Assembly (NCBI GenBank): GCA_036924855.1
Contig: JBAGRP010000001.1
Span: forward strand, 2,294,001 to 2,358,000
DNA length: 64,000 bases
Source: Nitrobacteraceae bacterium AZCC 2146
GTDB lineage: Bacteria > Pseudomonadota > Alphaproteobacteria > Rhizobiales > Xanthobacteraceae
Reading direction: 5' to 3'
Part shown: positions 37,547 to 46,592 of the stretch, piece after piece
How the letters are laid out: each line of letters starts with the position of its first letter
How positions within the stretch are numbered: position 1 is the first letter of the stretch
Notes under the pieces: model-generated
Seen by the model: the letters and a program-made list of their open reading frames with translations, nothing else
Databases searched by the model: none
Told to the model about the DNA's origin: nothing
Made by a program: the position numbers and the translations under genes

Positions 37547-38584
37547 ATGCGTCAAACGGCGGAAAGGGGTGTTCCGCAGCAAGAACACTTTGCGGGTACT
37601 CTCAACCCTTTGACGGATTGGGATGCCGCCCGGGTTTTTCTTGAAGTCGTGCGCTGTGGAAGCTTCCGGTCCGCGGCCGAGAGGCTCGGTCAGTCGATCA
37701 ATCTGGTACGCCGGCGCATCGATGATTTCGAACGCCAGATCGGCGCAACCCTCTTCACCCGCGACGTCCACGGCACCCGGCTGACCGACGAAGGCGCTTT
37801 GGTAGTATCAGCAGTCGAGCGCATGGAAGCCGCGTCGTTCGACCTGCTGCGCGCGCGCAGTTCGGTCACCCAAACCCTCTCCGGTGAAGTCCGCGTCGCT
37901 ATCACCGAAGGTCTCGGCACGTTCTGGCTGGCGCCGCGGCTCGTTGAATTTCAGCAGGCGTATCCGAACATTCTCGTCGATCTCCACTGCGCCATGCGGT
38001 CCGCCGATGTGCAGCGGCACGAGGCGGATGTCGCGATCCAGCTCTCAAGGCCGACCGCGCTTGACACCAAGATGGTCAAACTTGGCCGCATGCATGTGAT
38101 GTTTTTCGCGAGTGAGAAATACATTGAAACGTTCGGCGCCCCTAAAACCTATCAGGAACTGATCAGGCACCGGGTCGTCATGCAGTTCGCTGACCAGACT
38201 GGCGCGAAGGAGATTTTCGACAGTTGGTTTCCTGGCATACCACAGCAGGATCTTCTGGTGATGCGAACCAATGTCAGCAGCGCCAACTACTGGGCTGTAC
38301 TAAAAGGAGCAGGCATTGGATTACTCCCGACGTATGCTTCCTCTCTGGGTTCCAAAATTGTACCGTTGGAGATCGATTTGCAGCGTTCGTTCGACATCTG
38401 GCTGTCCTACCACCCGGACAGCAACAGGATACCGCGCGTACGCCGCATGATCGACTGGATTGTCGAATCGTTTAGCCCAGTTAAATTTCCGTGGTTTAGG
38501 GATGAATTCATCCATCCTAACGATCTGAAGGATGTATATAAGGGGGAACCCTTGATAAATCAGTTCGAGGGTTTTTCGAGCTGA
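37547..38584 (+). CDS. LysR-family transcriptional regulator
   Basis: This 345-aa regulator has an N-terminal winged helix-turn-helix (AARVFLEVVRCGSFRSAAER ... LVRRRIDDFERQIGATLFTR, about residues 25-85) and a periplasmic-binding-protein-like effector domain. It is somewhat longer at both ends than typical 300-aa LysR proteins. AGGAGG precedes the ATG at 37547. It probably controls the divergent GNAT/cysteine-hydrolase operon through the dyad in the intergenic region. The effector is unknown. Confidence 0.9.
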   Translation: MRQTAERGVPQQEHFAGTLNPLTDWDAARVFLEVVRCGSFRSAAERLGQSINLVRRRIDDFERQIGATLFTRDVHGTRLTDEGALVVSAVERMEAASFDLLRARSSVTQTLSGEVRVAITEGLGTFWLAPRLVEFQQAYPNILVDLHCAMRSADVQRHEADVAIQLSRPTALDTKMVKLGRMHVMFFASEKYIETFGAPKTYQELIRHRVVMQFADQTGAKEIFDSWFPGIPQQDLLVMRTNVSSANYWAVLKGAGIGLLPTYASSLGSKIVPLEIDLQRSFDIWLSYHPDSNRIPRVRRMIDWIVESFSPVKFPWFRDEFIHPNDLKDVYKGEPLINQFEGFSS

Positions 38585-38642
38585 AAAGCTTTAATCAAAA
38601 AAACACAGCAATCCCCGTATCAACCAAACTGAGTGGTGACGA

Positions 38643-39014
38643 ATGAAGCAACGTAGCGCCGGCAAACCCGATATCGAGATGGGCAAGAGAATCCGTCTTC
38701 GTCGTGTTGAGCAAAAAATCTCACAGGCGGATTTGGGCGAACAATTGGGCGTCAGTTTCCAGCAGGTCCAGAAGTACGAAAAGGGTGTCAACCGTGTCGG
38801 CGCCGCCCGTCTGCAGCAGATTGCGACCGCGCTCGATGTACCGGTCACATTCTTCTACGACGGCGATGGCAAGACCCGCGAAGTCGAGAGCCTGCTGTTT
38901 CTCGACAGCGCATTCAGTCTGCGGTTGCTGCGGGCCTATAGCCGCATCAAGAGCCAGACCGTGCAGCGCCAGATGGTTGTCCTGATGGAAGCGATCGCCG
39001 ACGAAGACAAGTAG
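38643..39014 (+). CDS. XRE-family helix-turn-helix regulator
   Basis: This 123-aa DNA-binding protein has a Cro/C1-type helix-turn-helix at about residues 15-70 (GKRIRLRRVEQKISQADLGE, VSFQQVQKYEKGVNRV, ALDVPVTFFY). The C-terminal half is helical. This form is widespread in Rhizobiales as small stand-alone regulators. It lies 58 bp after the LysR gene on the same strand, so co-transcription is possible. The target is unknown. Confidence 0.88.
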   Translation: MKQRSAGKPDIEMGKRIRLRRVEQKISQADLGEQLGVSFQQVQKYEKGVNRVGAARLQQIATALDVPVTFFYDGDGKTREVESLLFLDSAFSLRLLRAYSRIKSQTVQRQMVVLMEAIADEDK

Positions 39015-39140
39015 TCTTCTCGTCCTCGGCAGGCGCCGGAGCGGCCCGGTCGCCCATCGGCAGATTCGTCAATCTCATCTGATGAGAACACGTTCCACGC
39101 TGGCTTCGGCGGGGTTGTGCACGCCTGCACTCTATTTTTT

Positions 39141-39156
39141 TGGCACAGTTGTTGCT
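39141..39156 (+). promoter_or_regulatory. Sigma-54 (-24/-12) promoter of dctA
   Basis: TGGCAC-AGTTG-TTGCT matches the RpoN consensus TGGCAC-N5-TTGCW exactly. It lies 33 bp upstream of the dctA start and a strong AGGAGG RBS. In rhizobia, dctA is transcribed by RpoN under DctB/DctD control; no dctBD genes are in this window. Confidence 0.88.
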
Positions 39157-39188
39157 GGGATCTTCCTGAATTCAAAGGAGGAGTGCTC

Positions 39189-40508
39189 ATGTCCACAACA
39201 ACGGCCACTATCGAGATCGCACGCAAGCCACTGTATCATTCGCTGTTCGTTCAGGTGCTGGTTGCCCTGGTGCTGGGCATCCTGCTCGGGGTCACGGTCC
39301 CCGACTTTGCCGTCGGCCTGAAGATCTTCAGCGACGCCTTCCTCAAGCTGATTTCCATGATCGTGGCACCGATCGTGTTCTGCGTGGTGGTGCACGGCAT
39401 CGCCGGCGCCGGCGACCTCAAGAAGGTCGGCCGCGTCGGGGTCAAGGCGCTGGTGTATTTCGAGGTGATGACGACGGTGGCGCTGATCGTCGGCCTGCTG
39501 CTCGCCTATCTGTTCGGGCCCGGCCACGGCATGAACATCGACACCGCGACGCTGGATGGCAAGGCGCTGAGCAACTACGCCGACAATGCGCACAAGCTGC
39601 AGGGCGGCGGCATTGGCAGCTTCCTGCTAAACATCGTGCCAAGCACGTCGTTTGACGCGCTGGCGCGCAACGATGTGCTGCAGGTGCTGTTCTTCGCCAT
39701 CATTTTCGGCACCAGCCTGGCGCTGGTCGGCGGCGAGAAGGGCGAGAAAATCACGTCGTTCATCGACGCGATCTCGACCGTGCTGTTTCGCGCGATGGGG
39801 CTGATCGTTCGCGTCGCTCCGCTCGGCGTGCTCGGTGCTGTCGCCTACACCGTCGGCAAATACGGCGTTGGCTCTCTGAAGCAGCTCGCCTCGCTGGTGT
39901 TCCTGTTTTACGTCTCGGTGGCAATCTTCGTGTTCGGCGTCCTCGGCGGCGTGATGGCGCTGGCCGGGCTGAACATCGTCAAATTCCTCAACTACCTGCG
40001 CGAGGAACTGACCATCGTGCTGGCCACCGCGTCGTCGGACGCGGTGCTGCCGCAGATCATGCGCAAGCTGGAGCGGCTTGGCGTCAAGGATTCCGTGGTC
40101 GGCCTGGTGATCCCCACCGGCTACTCGTTCAACCTCGATGCGTTCTCGATCTACCTGACGCTGGCCGTGGTGTTCATCGCCCAGGCCACCAACACGCCGC
40201 TGTCGTTTGGCGACCTGCTGCTGGTACTCGGGGTGTCGCTGATCACGTCGAAAGGCGCCCATGGCGTGCCAGGCTCGGCGATCGTCATCCTCGCCGCCAC
40301 GCTCAACGCGGTGCCGAGCATCCCCGCCATCGGCCTGGTGCTGGTGCTGTCGGTGGACTGGTTCATCGGCATGGCCCGCGCGCTCGGCAACCTGATCGGC
40401 AACTGCGTCGCCACCGTCGTCGTCGGTGCCTGGGAAGGCGACCTCGATCGCGCCAAGGCGCGGCGGGTGCTCGATGGCGAGGAACTGGTGGATGTGACCG
40501 CGGGGTAG
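39189..40508 (+). CDS. dctA: C4-dicarboxylate:cation symporter
   Basis: This 439-aa inner-membrane secondary transporter is of the DAACS family and takes up succinate, fumarate and malate. Family motifs are visible: FLKLISMIVAPIVFCVVVHG, the serine-rich-loop-like region, ATASSDAVLPQIMRKLE, and VIPTGYSFNLDAFSIYLTL. The ATG at 39189 is preceded by AAAGGAGG and by a perfect sigma-54 promoter. A family-A palindromic repeat follows the stop and may end the transcript. Confidence 0.95.
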   Translation: MSTTTATIEIARKPLYHSLFVQVLVALVLGILLGVTVPDFAVGLKIFSDAFLKLISMIVAPIVFCVVVHGIAGAGDLKKVGRVGVKALVYFEVMTTVALIVGLLLAYLFGPGHGMNIDTATLDGKALSNYADNAHKLQGGGIGSFLLNIVPSTSFDALARNDVLQVLFFAIIFGTSLALVGGEKGEKITSFIDAISTVLFRAMGLIVRVAPLGVLGAVAYTVGKYGVGSLKQLASLVFLFYVSVAIFVFGVLGGVMALAGLNIVKFLNYLREELTIVLATASSDAVLPQIMRKLERLGVKDSVVGLVIPTGYSFNLDAFSIYLTLAVVFIAQATNTPLSFGDLLLVLGVSLITSKGAHGVPGSAIVILAATLNAVPSIPAIGLVLVLSVDWFIGMARALGNLIGNCVATVVVGAWEGDLDRAKARRVLDGEELVDVTAG

Positions 40509-40546
40509 AGGGCGGCCAATCCGCAGCGCGGACGGACTATAGGATC

Positions 40547-40623
40547 GTCATGCCCGGCGTTATGCCGGGCATCCACGTTCTCGCAGAACATCGTGGATGG
40601 CCGGGAAGAAACCCGGCCATGAC
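40547..40623. repeat. Palindromic intergenic repeat, family A copy 2
   Basis: This is the second copy of the element at 1336-1436, shorter at the left end. It shares GTCATGCCCGG, ATCCACGTTCT, AGAACATCGTGGATGGCCGG and CCCGGCCATGACG. It lies between the convergent dctA and alcohol dehydrogenase genes. Confidence 0.75.
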
Positions 40624-40643
40624 GAACGCGAAGTCTGCGTCTG

Positions 40644-41708
40644 TTACGGCGTCAGCACCGCGCGGCCGACCAGCTTGCCGTGCTTCAGATCGTTGAGCGC
40701 ATCATTGGCCTTGGCGAACGGCATCGGGGTCACCGGGATCGGCGCGATCTTCTTCGCGCGCACCAGATCGAGCAATTCCTTGGTCTCGCGGAGGTTGCCG
40801 ACATAGCTGCCCTGGATGGTCAGCGCCTTGATCGGGATCAGCGGCAAGGCCCAGGTCGCGCCGCCGCCGAACAGGCCGACGATCACCAGCTTGCCGCCCT
40901 TGGAAAGGCAATCGAAGCCGAGCTGCGTGGTCGCGGCATTGCCGACCAGATCGATGACGGAAAGAATCGGGCCGCCGGCCTTCTTCGCCAGCTGCTCCAG
41001 CGCATCGGGCGCCGCGCCATCGACGGTGCCGAGCGCGCCGGCCTTCTCCGCCGCCTCGCGCTTGCGGGCATCGATATCGACGACGATGGCGCCCTTGCCG
41101 CCCATCGCCTTCAGCAGGCTCAGCGCCATCAGGCCGAGACCGCCGGCGCCGAAGATCACGATCGGATTGCCGAGGTCGTGCTCGACCTTCTTCAGCGCGC
41201 TGTAGGTGGTGACGCCCGAACAGGCGTAGGGCGCTGCGGTGACGGGATCGAGGCCCTCAAGGTCGAGCAGGTAGCGCGGATGCGGCACCAGCATGTGGTC
41301 GGCATAGCCGCCGTCGCAATGCACGCCGAGCGAATTGGGCTTCAGGCACATGTTCTCGTCGCCGGCGAGGCAGACCGCGCATTTGCCGCAGCCGAGCCAG
41401 GGATAGACCAGCGCGACATCGCCGACCTTGACGCCGCCGGGCTCACCTTTGGCATCCGGGCCGAACGCCAGCACTTCGCCGACGGTCTCATGGCCCATGG
41501 TGCGCGGCAGCGACACGCCGCGCTCCTTCAGCGACAGCGGCTTGCGGCCGTGGCCGAGATCGTAGCCGCCTTCCCAGATATGCAGGTCGCTGTGGCAGAC
41601 GCCGGCAGCCTTGACGCGGATCAGCACCTGCGTGCCGGTCGGCTGCGGCGTCTGGACGTCGACTTCCTGCAAGGGAGCGTTGAAATCGGTGACCTTGTAG
41701 CTCTTCAT
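40644..41708 (-). CDS. Zinc-dependent alcohol dehydrogenase
   Basis: This 354-aa medium-chain dehydrogenase has catalytic zinc ligands Cys38 (AGVCHSD) and His73-Glu74 (GHETVGEV). The structural zinc ligands are Cys107, 110, 113 and 121, and the NAD-binding motif is GAGGLG. It oxidises an alcohol or reduces an aldehyde in the cytoplasm. It lies downstream of the CoxL-like gene on the same strand with a 91-bp gap, so a shared alcohol-aldehyde-acid route is possible. The substrate is unknown. Confidence 0.92.
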   Translation of the reverse strand: MKSYKVTDFNAPLQEVDVQTPQPTGTQVLIRVKAAGVCHSDLHIWEGGYDLGHGRKPLSLKERGVSLPRTMGHETVGEVLAFGPDAKGEPGGVKVGDVALVYPWLGCGKCAVCLAGDENMCLKPNSLGVHCDGGYADHMLVPHPRYLLDLEGLDPVTAAPYACSGVTTYSALKKVEHDLGNPIVIFGAGGLGLMALSLLKAMGGKGAIVVDIDARKREAAEKAGALGTVDGAAPDALEQLAKKAGGPILSVIDLVGNAATTQLGFDCLSKGGKLVIVGLFGGGATWALPLIPIKALTIQGSYVGNLRETKELLDLVRAKKIAPIPVTPMPFAKANDALNDLKHGKLVGRAVLTP

Positions 41709-41722
41709 GGCGCTGTTCTCCC

Positions 41723-41750
41723 GTTTGTTGTTTCTTGTTTGTTGTTTCTT
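41723..41750. repeat. Tandem 14-bp direct repeat
   Basis: Two exact copies of gttgtt-type unit gtttgttgtttctt stand head to tail in the gap between the CoxL-like and alcohol dehydrogenase genes. Each is AT-rich against a GC-rich background. It may be a slippage product; no function is evident. Confidence 0.6.
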
Positions 41751-41799
41751 GTACGCGCCGCCTCTGTTTTGAGGCGACGCGTTTGTTTGTCGTTCGATC

Positions 41800-44124
41800 T
41801 CAAGCCTGCGCTGAAGCGCCCTGGATCGCCTTCCAGACTTTCAGCGGCGACAGCGGCGTGTTGAGCTGGGTGATGCCCAGCGAGCTCAACGCGTCCATCA
41901 CGCCGTTGGTGATGCAGGGCGGGCCACCGATCGCGCCGGATTCGCCACAGCCCTTGGCGCCCAGCGGATTGGTGACGCAGGGCGCCGAGCCATCGAGCGT
42001 GACTTCGATCGGCGGCACATCGCTGGCGCGCGGGATGCAGTAGTCCTGATAGCTCGCGGTCAGCAACTGACCCTCGGCATCGTAGAACACACCTTCATAC
42101 AGCGCCTGGCCAATGCCCTGTACCACACCGCCATGAACCTGACCGGTGACCAGCATCGGATTCACTGCGACGCCGACATCGTCGACCGTGGTGTAGCGCA
42201 CCACATTGGTGATACCGGTTTCCGGATCGATCTCGACTTCGCAGATATGCGTGCCGTTCGGCCAGGTCGGTCCGTCGGCCTCGCCGGTGGAATCAACGCT
42301 GAGCCGCGCGCCTTTTTCCGCCTTGGCGATTTCGAACAGACCAACGCGCTTGTCGGTACCGACCACGGTGAGGAAACCGCCGGCATATTCGATATCCTCG
42401 ATCGAGGCTTCCAGCATGTTGGCGGCCTTTTCACGCGCCTTGGCGATCAGGTCCACCGCCGAAACCACCGCCGCGGTGCCGCCGACAAACAGCGAGCGCG
42501 AGCCGACGCTGCCGAGACCGACGATGACGTCGGTGTCGCCCTGGATGACATCGATCTTGTCGATGCCGATGCCGAGCGATTCAGCAACCAACTGCGAATA
42601 GGCCGTCTGCAGGCCCTGCCCCATCGCCTGGGTCCCGGAATGCAGGATGATGCGGCCCTCGGCGGTGGCATGCAGGCTCACGGTCTCCTTGGTGCCGGGG
42701 CCGCCGGTCCATTCGATATAGCTGGTCAGGCCACGGCCATAGAGCAGGCCCTTCTTCTTCGCGGCCTTCTTGCGCGCGGCGAAGCCGTCCCAGTCCGACA
42801 GTTCGCAGGCGCGGTCGAGCATGTGCGCGAAGGCGCCACTGTCATAGGTCTGGCCGACGGCGTTCTTGTAGGGAAACTGCGTCGGCTTGATGTAGTTGAC
42901 CTTGCGAATGGCGCGCGGGTCCATGCCGATCTGGCGGGCGGCGGCATCCATCAGGCGTTCGATGATGAAGACGGCCTCCGGCCGCCCGGCACCGCGATAG
43001 GCGCCGACCGGCGCCGTATGCGTCATCACCGCCTTGATATCGTAGTGCACCAGTTGGAGATCGTAGACGCTGGTCTGCACGAACGGACCCAGCACCAGCG
43101 GAATGATGACACCGGTCCCCGACATGTAGGCGCCGGTGCCGCCGAGCGAACGGACGCGGTAGGCCTGGATGCGGCCCTTGGCGTCGAGTGCGATTTCCGC
43201 CGTCGAGGCCAGGTCGCGGCCATGGGTGCCGCCGACGAAGTCGTCGGTGCGGTCGCCGCGCCAGCGGATCTTGCGGCCGAGCTTGACCGCCGCATAGGCG
43301 ACAATGCCGTCTTCCGGATACAGGCTGGTCTTCTGGCCGAAGCCGCCACCGATGTCGCCGACCACCACGCGGATGCTGTCCTTCGGCCGCTTCAGGATCG
43401 CATCGGCGAGAATGTCGCGGGTCGAAGCCGGCGTTTGCGACTGCACATGCAGCGTCAGCCGGCCGGACTTCTTGTCGATGTCGGCAATGGTGCTGCGCGG
43501 CTCCATCGCCGACGGAATCAGGCGCTGGCTGACGATGTCGAGCGAGACCACATGCTTGGCCGCGGCAAAGGCGGCGTCCACCTTGGCAGCGTCGCCATAA
43601 CTCATGGCGGCGACGATATTGTCCGGCGCGGCCGGCCACACCGTGGGCGCCCCCGGCGCCACGGCAGCGGCGGGATCGACCACCGCGGGCATCACTTCGA
43701 ATTGCACATCGATCGCTTCGGCAGCCAGTTGCGCGGCCGCCCGCGAGGTCGCGACAATGGCGGCCACCGACTCGCCGGCGAAGCGCACGATCTCGTGCGC
43801 CAGCAGCCGGCGCGGCGGAAAGGTCGCCGCCGAGCCGTCCGGCCGTTTGAAGATCGGCAGCGTCGGCAGCGTGCCGACATCTTCGGCGACCAGGTCGGCG
43901 CCGGTGTAGATCGCTTCAACGCCCGGCATCGCCTTGGCGGCGGCCGTATCGATGGAGGTGATCCTGGCGTGGGCATGCGGCGAGCGCAGCACATGCAGCC
44001 ACAGCGCGCCGTCTTCCGGCTTGTCGTCGATGAAGAGGCCCTGTCCGGTGAGAAGTCGCTGGTCTTCGAGACGTTTGGGAGAAAGACCCGCGCCGAAGCG
44101 CATGTTGCCGGGCAGAATATTCAT
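41800..44124 (-). CDS. Molybdopterin-binding aldehyde oxidase/CoxL form II-like large subunit
   Basis: This 774-aa enzyme is of the xanthine oxidase family (molybdopterin cytosine dinucleotide type). The active-site loop reads AYRGAGR (residues 375-381), the form II CoxL motif, not the AYxCSFR of true CO dehydrogenase. GGGFGQK and the terminal GCGESGAIG with the catalytic Glu are present. The usual [2Fe-2S] (CoxS) and FAD (CoxM) partners are not adjacent. It probably oxidises an aldehyde or heterocycle with subunits encoded elsewhere. The next gene downstream is a zinc alcohol dehydrogenase. Confidence 0.88.
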   Translation of the reverse strand: MNILPGNMRFGAGLSPKRLEDQRLLTGQGLFIDDKPEDGALWLHVLRSPHAHARITSIDTAAAKAMPGVEAIYTGADLVAEDVGTLPTLPIFKRPDGSAATFPPRRLLAHEIVRFAGESVAAIVATSRAAAQLAAEAIDVQFEVMPAVVDPAAAVAPGAPTVWPAAPDNIVAAMSYGDAAKVDAAFAAAKHVVSLDIVSQRLIPSAMEPRSTIADIDKKSGRLTLHVQSQTPASTRDILADAILKRPKDSIRVVVGDIGGGFGQKTSLYPEDGIVAYAAVKLGRKIRWRGDRTDDFVGGTHGRDLASTAEIALDAKGRIQAYRVRSLGGTGAYMSGTGVIIPLVLGPFVQTSVYDLQLVHYDIKAVMTHTAPVGAYRGAGRPEAVFIIERLMDAAARQIGMDPRAIRKVNYIKPTQFPYKNAVGQTYDSGAFAHMLDRACELSDWDGFAARKKAAKKKGLLYGRGLTSYIEWTGGPGTKETVSLHATAEGRIILHSGTQAMGQGLQTAYSQLVAESLGIGIDKIDVIQGDTDVIVGLGSVGSRSLFVGGTAAVVSAVDLIAKAREKAANMLEASIEDIEYAGGFLTVVGTDKRVGLFEIAKAEKGARLSVDSTGEADGPTWPNGTHICEVEIDPETGITNVVRYTTVDDVGVAVNPMLVTGQVHGGVVQGIGQALYEGVFYDAEGQLLTASYQDYCIPRASDVPPIEVTLDGSAPCVTNPLGAKGCGESGAIGGPPCITNGVMDALSSLGITQLNTPLSPLKVWKAIQGASAQA

Positions 44125-44272
44125 CAGGGGATCCTTTGGCGGGCAAGACTGGTTCGACCGGTTCTAGCCCATAAGCCGCGGATCAGCCAACAGGCCTTCC
44201 AACAACGCAGAAAGGCCTGGTTGCATGGGATATTTCGCTGCCCATTCGCCCGTCTGGTTGCCCACAACGCGG

Positions 44273-45148
44273 TCAGCCGACCTCCCGTAACAACGCCTCG
44301 ATCACCTTGCGCTCATCCGCCGTCAGCGCGGCCTGCGGCGCCAGGGGATCGCCGACCTCATAGCCCTGGATGGCCAGGCCGGTCTTGATGCAGGCGGCGA
44401 GATTGTAGCGCGCGAAGGCCTCGTTGAGGCGCCACAGCCGGCCTTGCAGAGCCATCGCCTCGTCCCAGCGATGCGCCTTGCACAGATTGTACAGTTCGAC
44501 GCTCTGCCGCGGTACCACACAGGCCGGCCCCGCCATCCAGCCGACGCCGCCGATCAGCATCACCGCCGCCGGAATATGAGCGGAAGCGGCGAACACCTGC
44601 AGGTCGCCGCCGCAGCGGTTGATGATCGACAGCAACCGCCCGGTATTGGTCGAAGCGTCCTTGATGTAGCGAATCCGCGGATGCTCGGCGAGCCGCGCGA
44701 CGACATCGAGGGTGAGATCGGAGCGCTGAAATTGCGGATTGGTGTAGATCACCACGGGAATATCGACCGCGTCCGCGATGGCGCGAAAATAGGATTCGAT
44801 CTGCGCATCCTTGAGCGGAAAATACGCTTCCAGAATTGCCAGAATGCCGTCGGCGCCGAACTTTTGATATGATTTCGCCTGCGCCACCGCATCGACGGTC
44901 GAAGTCGAGGCGACGCCGGCGACGACGGGGATGCGGCCCCTGGCGGCGTCGATCGTGGTCTGCACCACGATCTTGCGCTGCTCGCGACCGAGATAGGCGA
45001 ACTCACCGGTAGAGCCCAGCGGCGTCAGGCCATGCACGCCGGCGGTGATGAGATCGTCGCAGAGACGGCCGAGCACATCGGTGCGGACGTGCCCCGCCGC
45101 GTCGGTCGGCGAGACCAGATAGGGAAACACGCCGTGAAAATCTGCCAT
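44273..45148 (-). CDS. DapA/NanA-family aldolase (dihydrodipicolinate synthase-like)
   Basis: This 291-aa TIM-barrel lyase has the Schiff-base Lys163 (YIKDAS), the catalytic Tyr135 (VIYTNP) and GSTGEF in place of the usual GTTGE. The true lysine-pathway dapA is normally elsewhere; this copy sits in a catabolic operon with a hydroxyisobutyrate dehydrogenase-like enzyme and a CMD-family protein. A 2-keto acid aldolase or dehydratase role (for example on a sugar acid) is likelier than lysine synthesis. The start lies 7 bp after the preceding gene. Confidence 0.88.
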   Translation of the reverse strand: MADFHGVFPYLVSPTDAAGHVRTDVLGRLCDDLITAGVHGLTPLGSTGEFAYLGREQRKIVVQTTIDAARGRIPVVAGVASTSTVDAVAQAKSYQKFGADGILAILEAYFPLKDAQIESYFRAIADAVDIPVVIYTNPQFQRSDLTLDVVARLAEHPRIRYIKDASTNTGRLLSIINRCGGDLQVFAASAHIPAAVMLIGGVGWMAGPACVVPRQSVELYNLCKAHRWDEAMALQGRLWRLNEAFARYNLAACIKTGLAIQGYEVGDPLAPQAALTADERKVIEALLREVG

Positions 45149-45155
45149 CGCTGCA

Positions 45156-46058
45156 TCAGACCTTTTCGCCGAGGGTGACGCCGGCCAGCTTCTCGCTCAG
45201 TTTCGCGATGGCGGTGTGATCCTGGCCCTTGCCGAGCATCGTCGAAGCGCTGGCCCACATCTCGCGGCACAAAGCGGCAAACGGTGTCGGTGCCGCATTG
45301 TCGCGGCCGACTTCGAGCGCAATCGACAAATCCTTGACCATCAGATCGAGCCCAAACCCGCTGTCGAATTTGCGCGACAGCACGAACTGCTTGAGCTTCT
45401 TCTGGGTAGTGTTGTTCATGCCGGTGGAGGCATTGAGCACGTCGGTCATCACAGCCGGATCGAGCCCGAACTGCTGGCCGATCACCAGCGCCTCGACGGC
45501 GATCAGAAATCCGCCGGCGGAGACCAGGTTGTTGAGCGCCTTCATCGCCTGCCCCGCGCCGACCGGACCGATGCGGTGGATCGTGGTGCCCATGGCGCGC
45601 AGCACGGGATCGACGCGATCCAGCGCCGCCACCTCGCCGCCGCTCATGATCGCGAGTTCGCCGGTGACCGCGCGCGACACGCCGCCGCTGACCGGCGCAT
45701 CGAGCACGATGACACCGATCGATTCCAGATCTTTGGCGATCTTCTGTGTCGCTGCTGGCGCGCCCGAACTCATGTCGATGAGGATTTGTCTGGCCCTGAG
45801 ACTGCCGCGGATCTCATCGACCACCGTGGCCACATGCGCTGATGTCGGCAGCATGGTGATGACAACATCTGCGGCCTTGGCGGCCTCCGGCAAGTTCGCC
45901 ACCGCGGAGCCGCCGACCCGATCGACAAAATCCTTCGCACGCCCCGTCACCGCGTCGGTGACAGAAACCTCGAAGCCGGCCTTCAGCAATCGCGCGGCCA
46001 TCGGCCAGCCCATATTGCCGATGCCGATGAAGCAGACGCGCTTGATGGCGGCGCTCAT
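45156..46058 (-). CDS. 3-hydroxyisobutyrate/tartronate-semialdehyde dehydrogenase-like
   Basis: This 300-aa beta-hydroxyacid dehydrogenase has the N-terminal dinucleotide motif [12 protein letters not shown] (residues 10-21), the substrate motif [11 protein letters not shown], and catalytic Lys173 in [11 protein letters not shown]. It would interconvert a beta-hydroxyacid and its semialdehyde with NAD(P). The start overlaps the stop of the preceding CMD-family gene by 4 bp, so the operon is tightly coupled. Reduction of tartronate semialdehyde or oxidation of hydroxyisobutyrate are both possible. Confidence 0.9.
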   Translation of the reverse strand: MSAAIKRVCFIGIGNMGWPMAARLLKAGFEVSVTDAVTGRAKDFVDRVGGSAVANLPEAAKAADVVITMLPTSAHVATVVDEIRGSLRARQILIDMSSGAPAATQKIAKDLESIGVIVLDAPVSGGVSRAVTGELAIMSGGEVAALDRVDPVLRAMGTTIHRIGPVGAGQAMKALNNLVSAGGFLIAVEALVIGQQFGLDPAVMTDVLNASTGMNNTTQKKLKQFVLSRKFDSGFGLDLMVKDLSIALEVGRDNAAPTPFAALCREMWASASTMLGKGQDHTAIAKLSEKLAGVTLGEKV

Positions 46059-46462
46059 TCGGCAGCGCCTGCGGTCTTGTTGAGGGCGCCTTCGGCCTTC
46101 AGCACTTCATGCGCGGCCTTGAAGGCCTCGAGCCCGGCCGGAATGCCGCAATACACGGTGGCATGGAGCAGGATCTCCTTGATCTCCTCGACGGTGACGC
46201 CATTGGTCAGCGCGCCCTTGACGTGCAGCTTGAGCTCGTTGGGCGCCTTCAGCGCCGTCAGCATCGCCAGATTGAGCATGCTGCGGGTCTTGCGGTCGAG
46301 ACCGGGTCGCGTCCAGGCATAGCCCCAGCACCATTCGGTGGTGATATTCTGGAACGCCATCATGAAATCGTCGGCCTTGGCGATGCTGCCATCGACATAG
46401 TCCTTGCCCAGCACATCGCGCCGCACTTCCAGGCCTTCTTTGAAAATCTTGCTGTCGCTCAT
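46055..46462 (-). CDS. Carboxymuconolactone decarboxylase family protein
   Basis: This 135-aa protein of the CMD/AhpD fold resembles PcaC: VRRDVLGKDYVDGSIAKADD near the start, then TRSMLNLAMLTAL and EIKEILLHATVYCGIPAG. A single Cys in VYCG and the absence of a CxxC pair argue against a peroxidase and for a decarboxylase-like role. GGAGG lies before the ATG at 46462. It is the first gene of the three-gene operon. No other protocatechuate pathway genes are nearby, so the exact reaction is uncertain. Confidence 0.87.
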   Translation of the reverse strand: MSDSKIFKEGLEVRRDVLGKDYVDGSIAKADDFMMAFQNITTEWCWGYAWTRPGLDRKTRSMLNLAMLTALKAPNELKLHVKGALTNGVTVEEIKEILLHATVYCGIPAGLEAFKAAHEVLKAEGALNKTAGAAE

Positions 46463-46592
46463 GATGTCCTCCGGTTTTTGAAGTCTTGTTGCCGTGACCT
46501 TCTGAATCCGGCGGACTTTTGTCAACGGCCGGCGGAGAACGGCAGACCCGCAAATCGGGATTAGTGCGCGGCACGGAATGCGGCGGAGGCGG

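Noticed and set aside
43000..43020. CO dehydrogenase (form I CoxL)
   Set aside because: The active-site loop reads AYRGAGR instead of AYxCSFR and no CoxS/CoxM genes are adjacent.
44273..45148. Lysine-pathway dihydrodipicolinate synthase (dapA)
   Set aside because: The operon partners are catabolic and the GTTGE motif is altered; it is better left as a family-level call.
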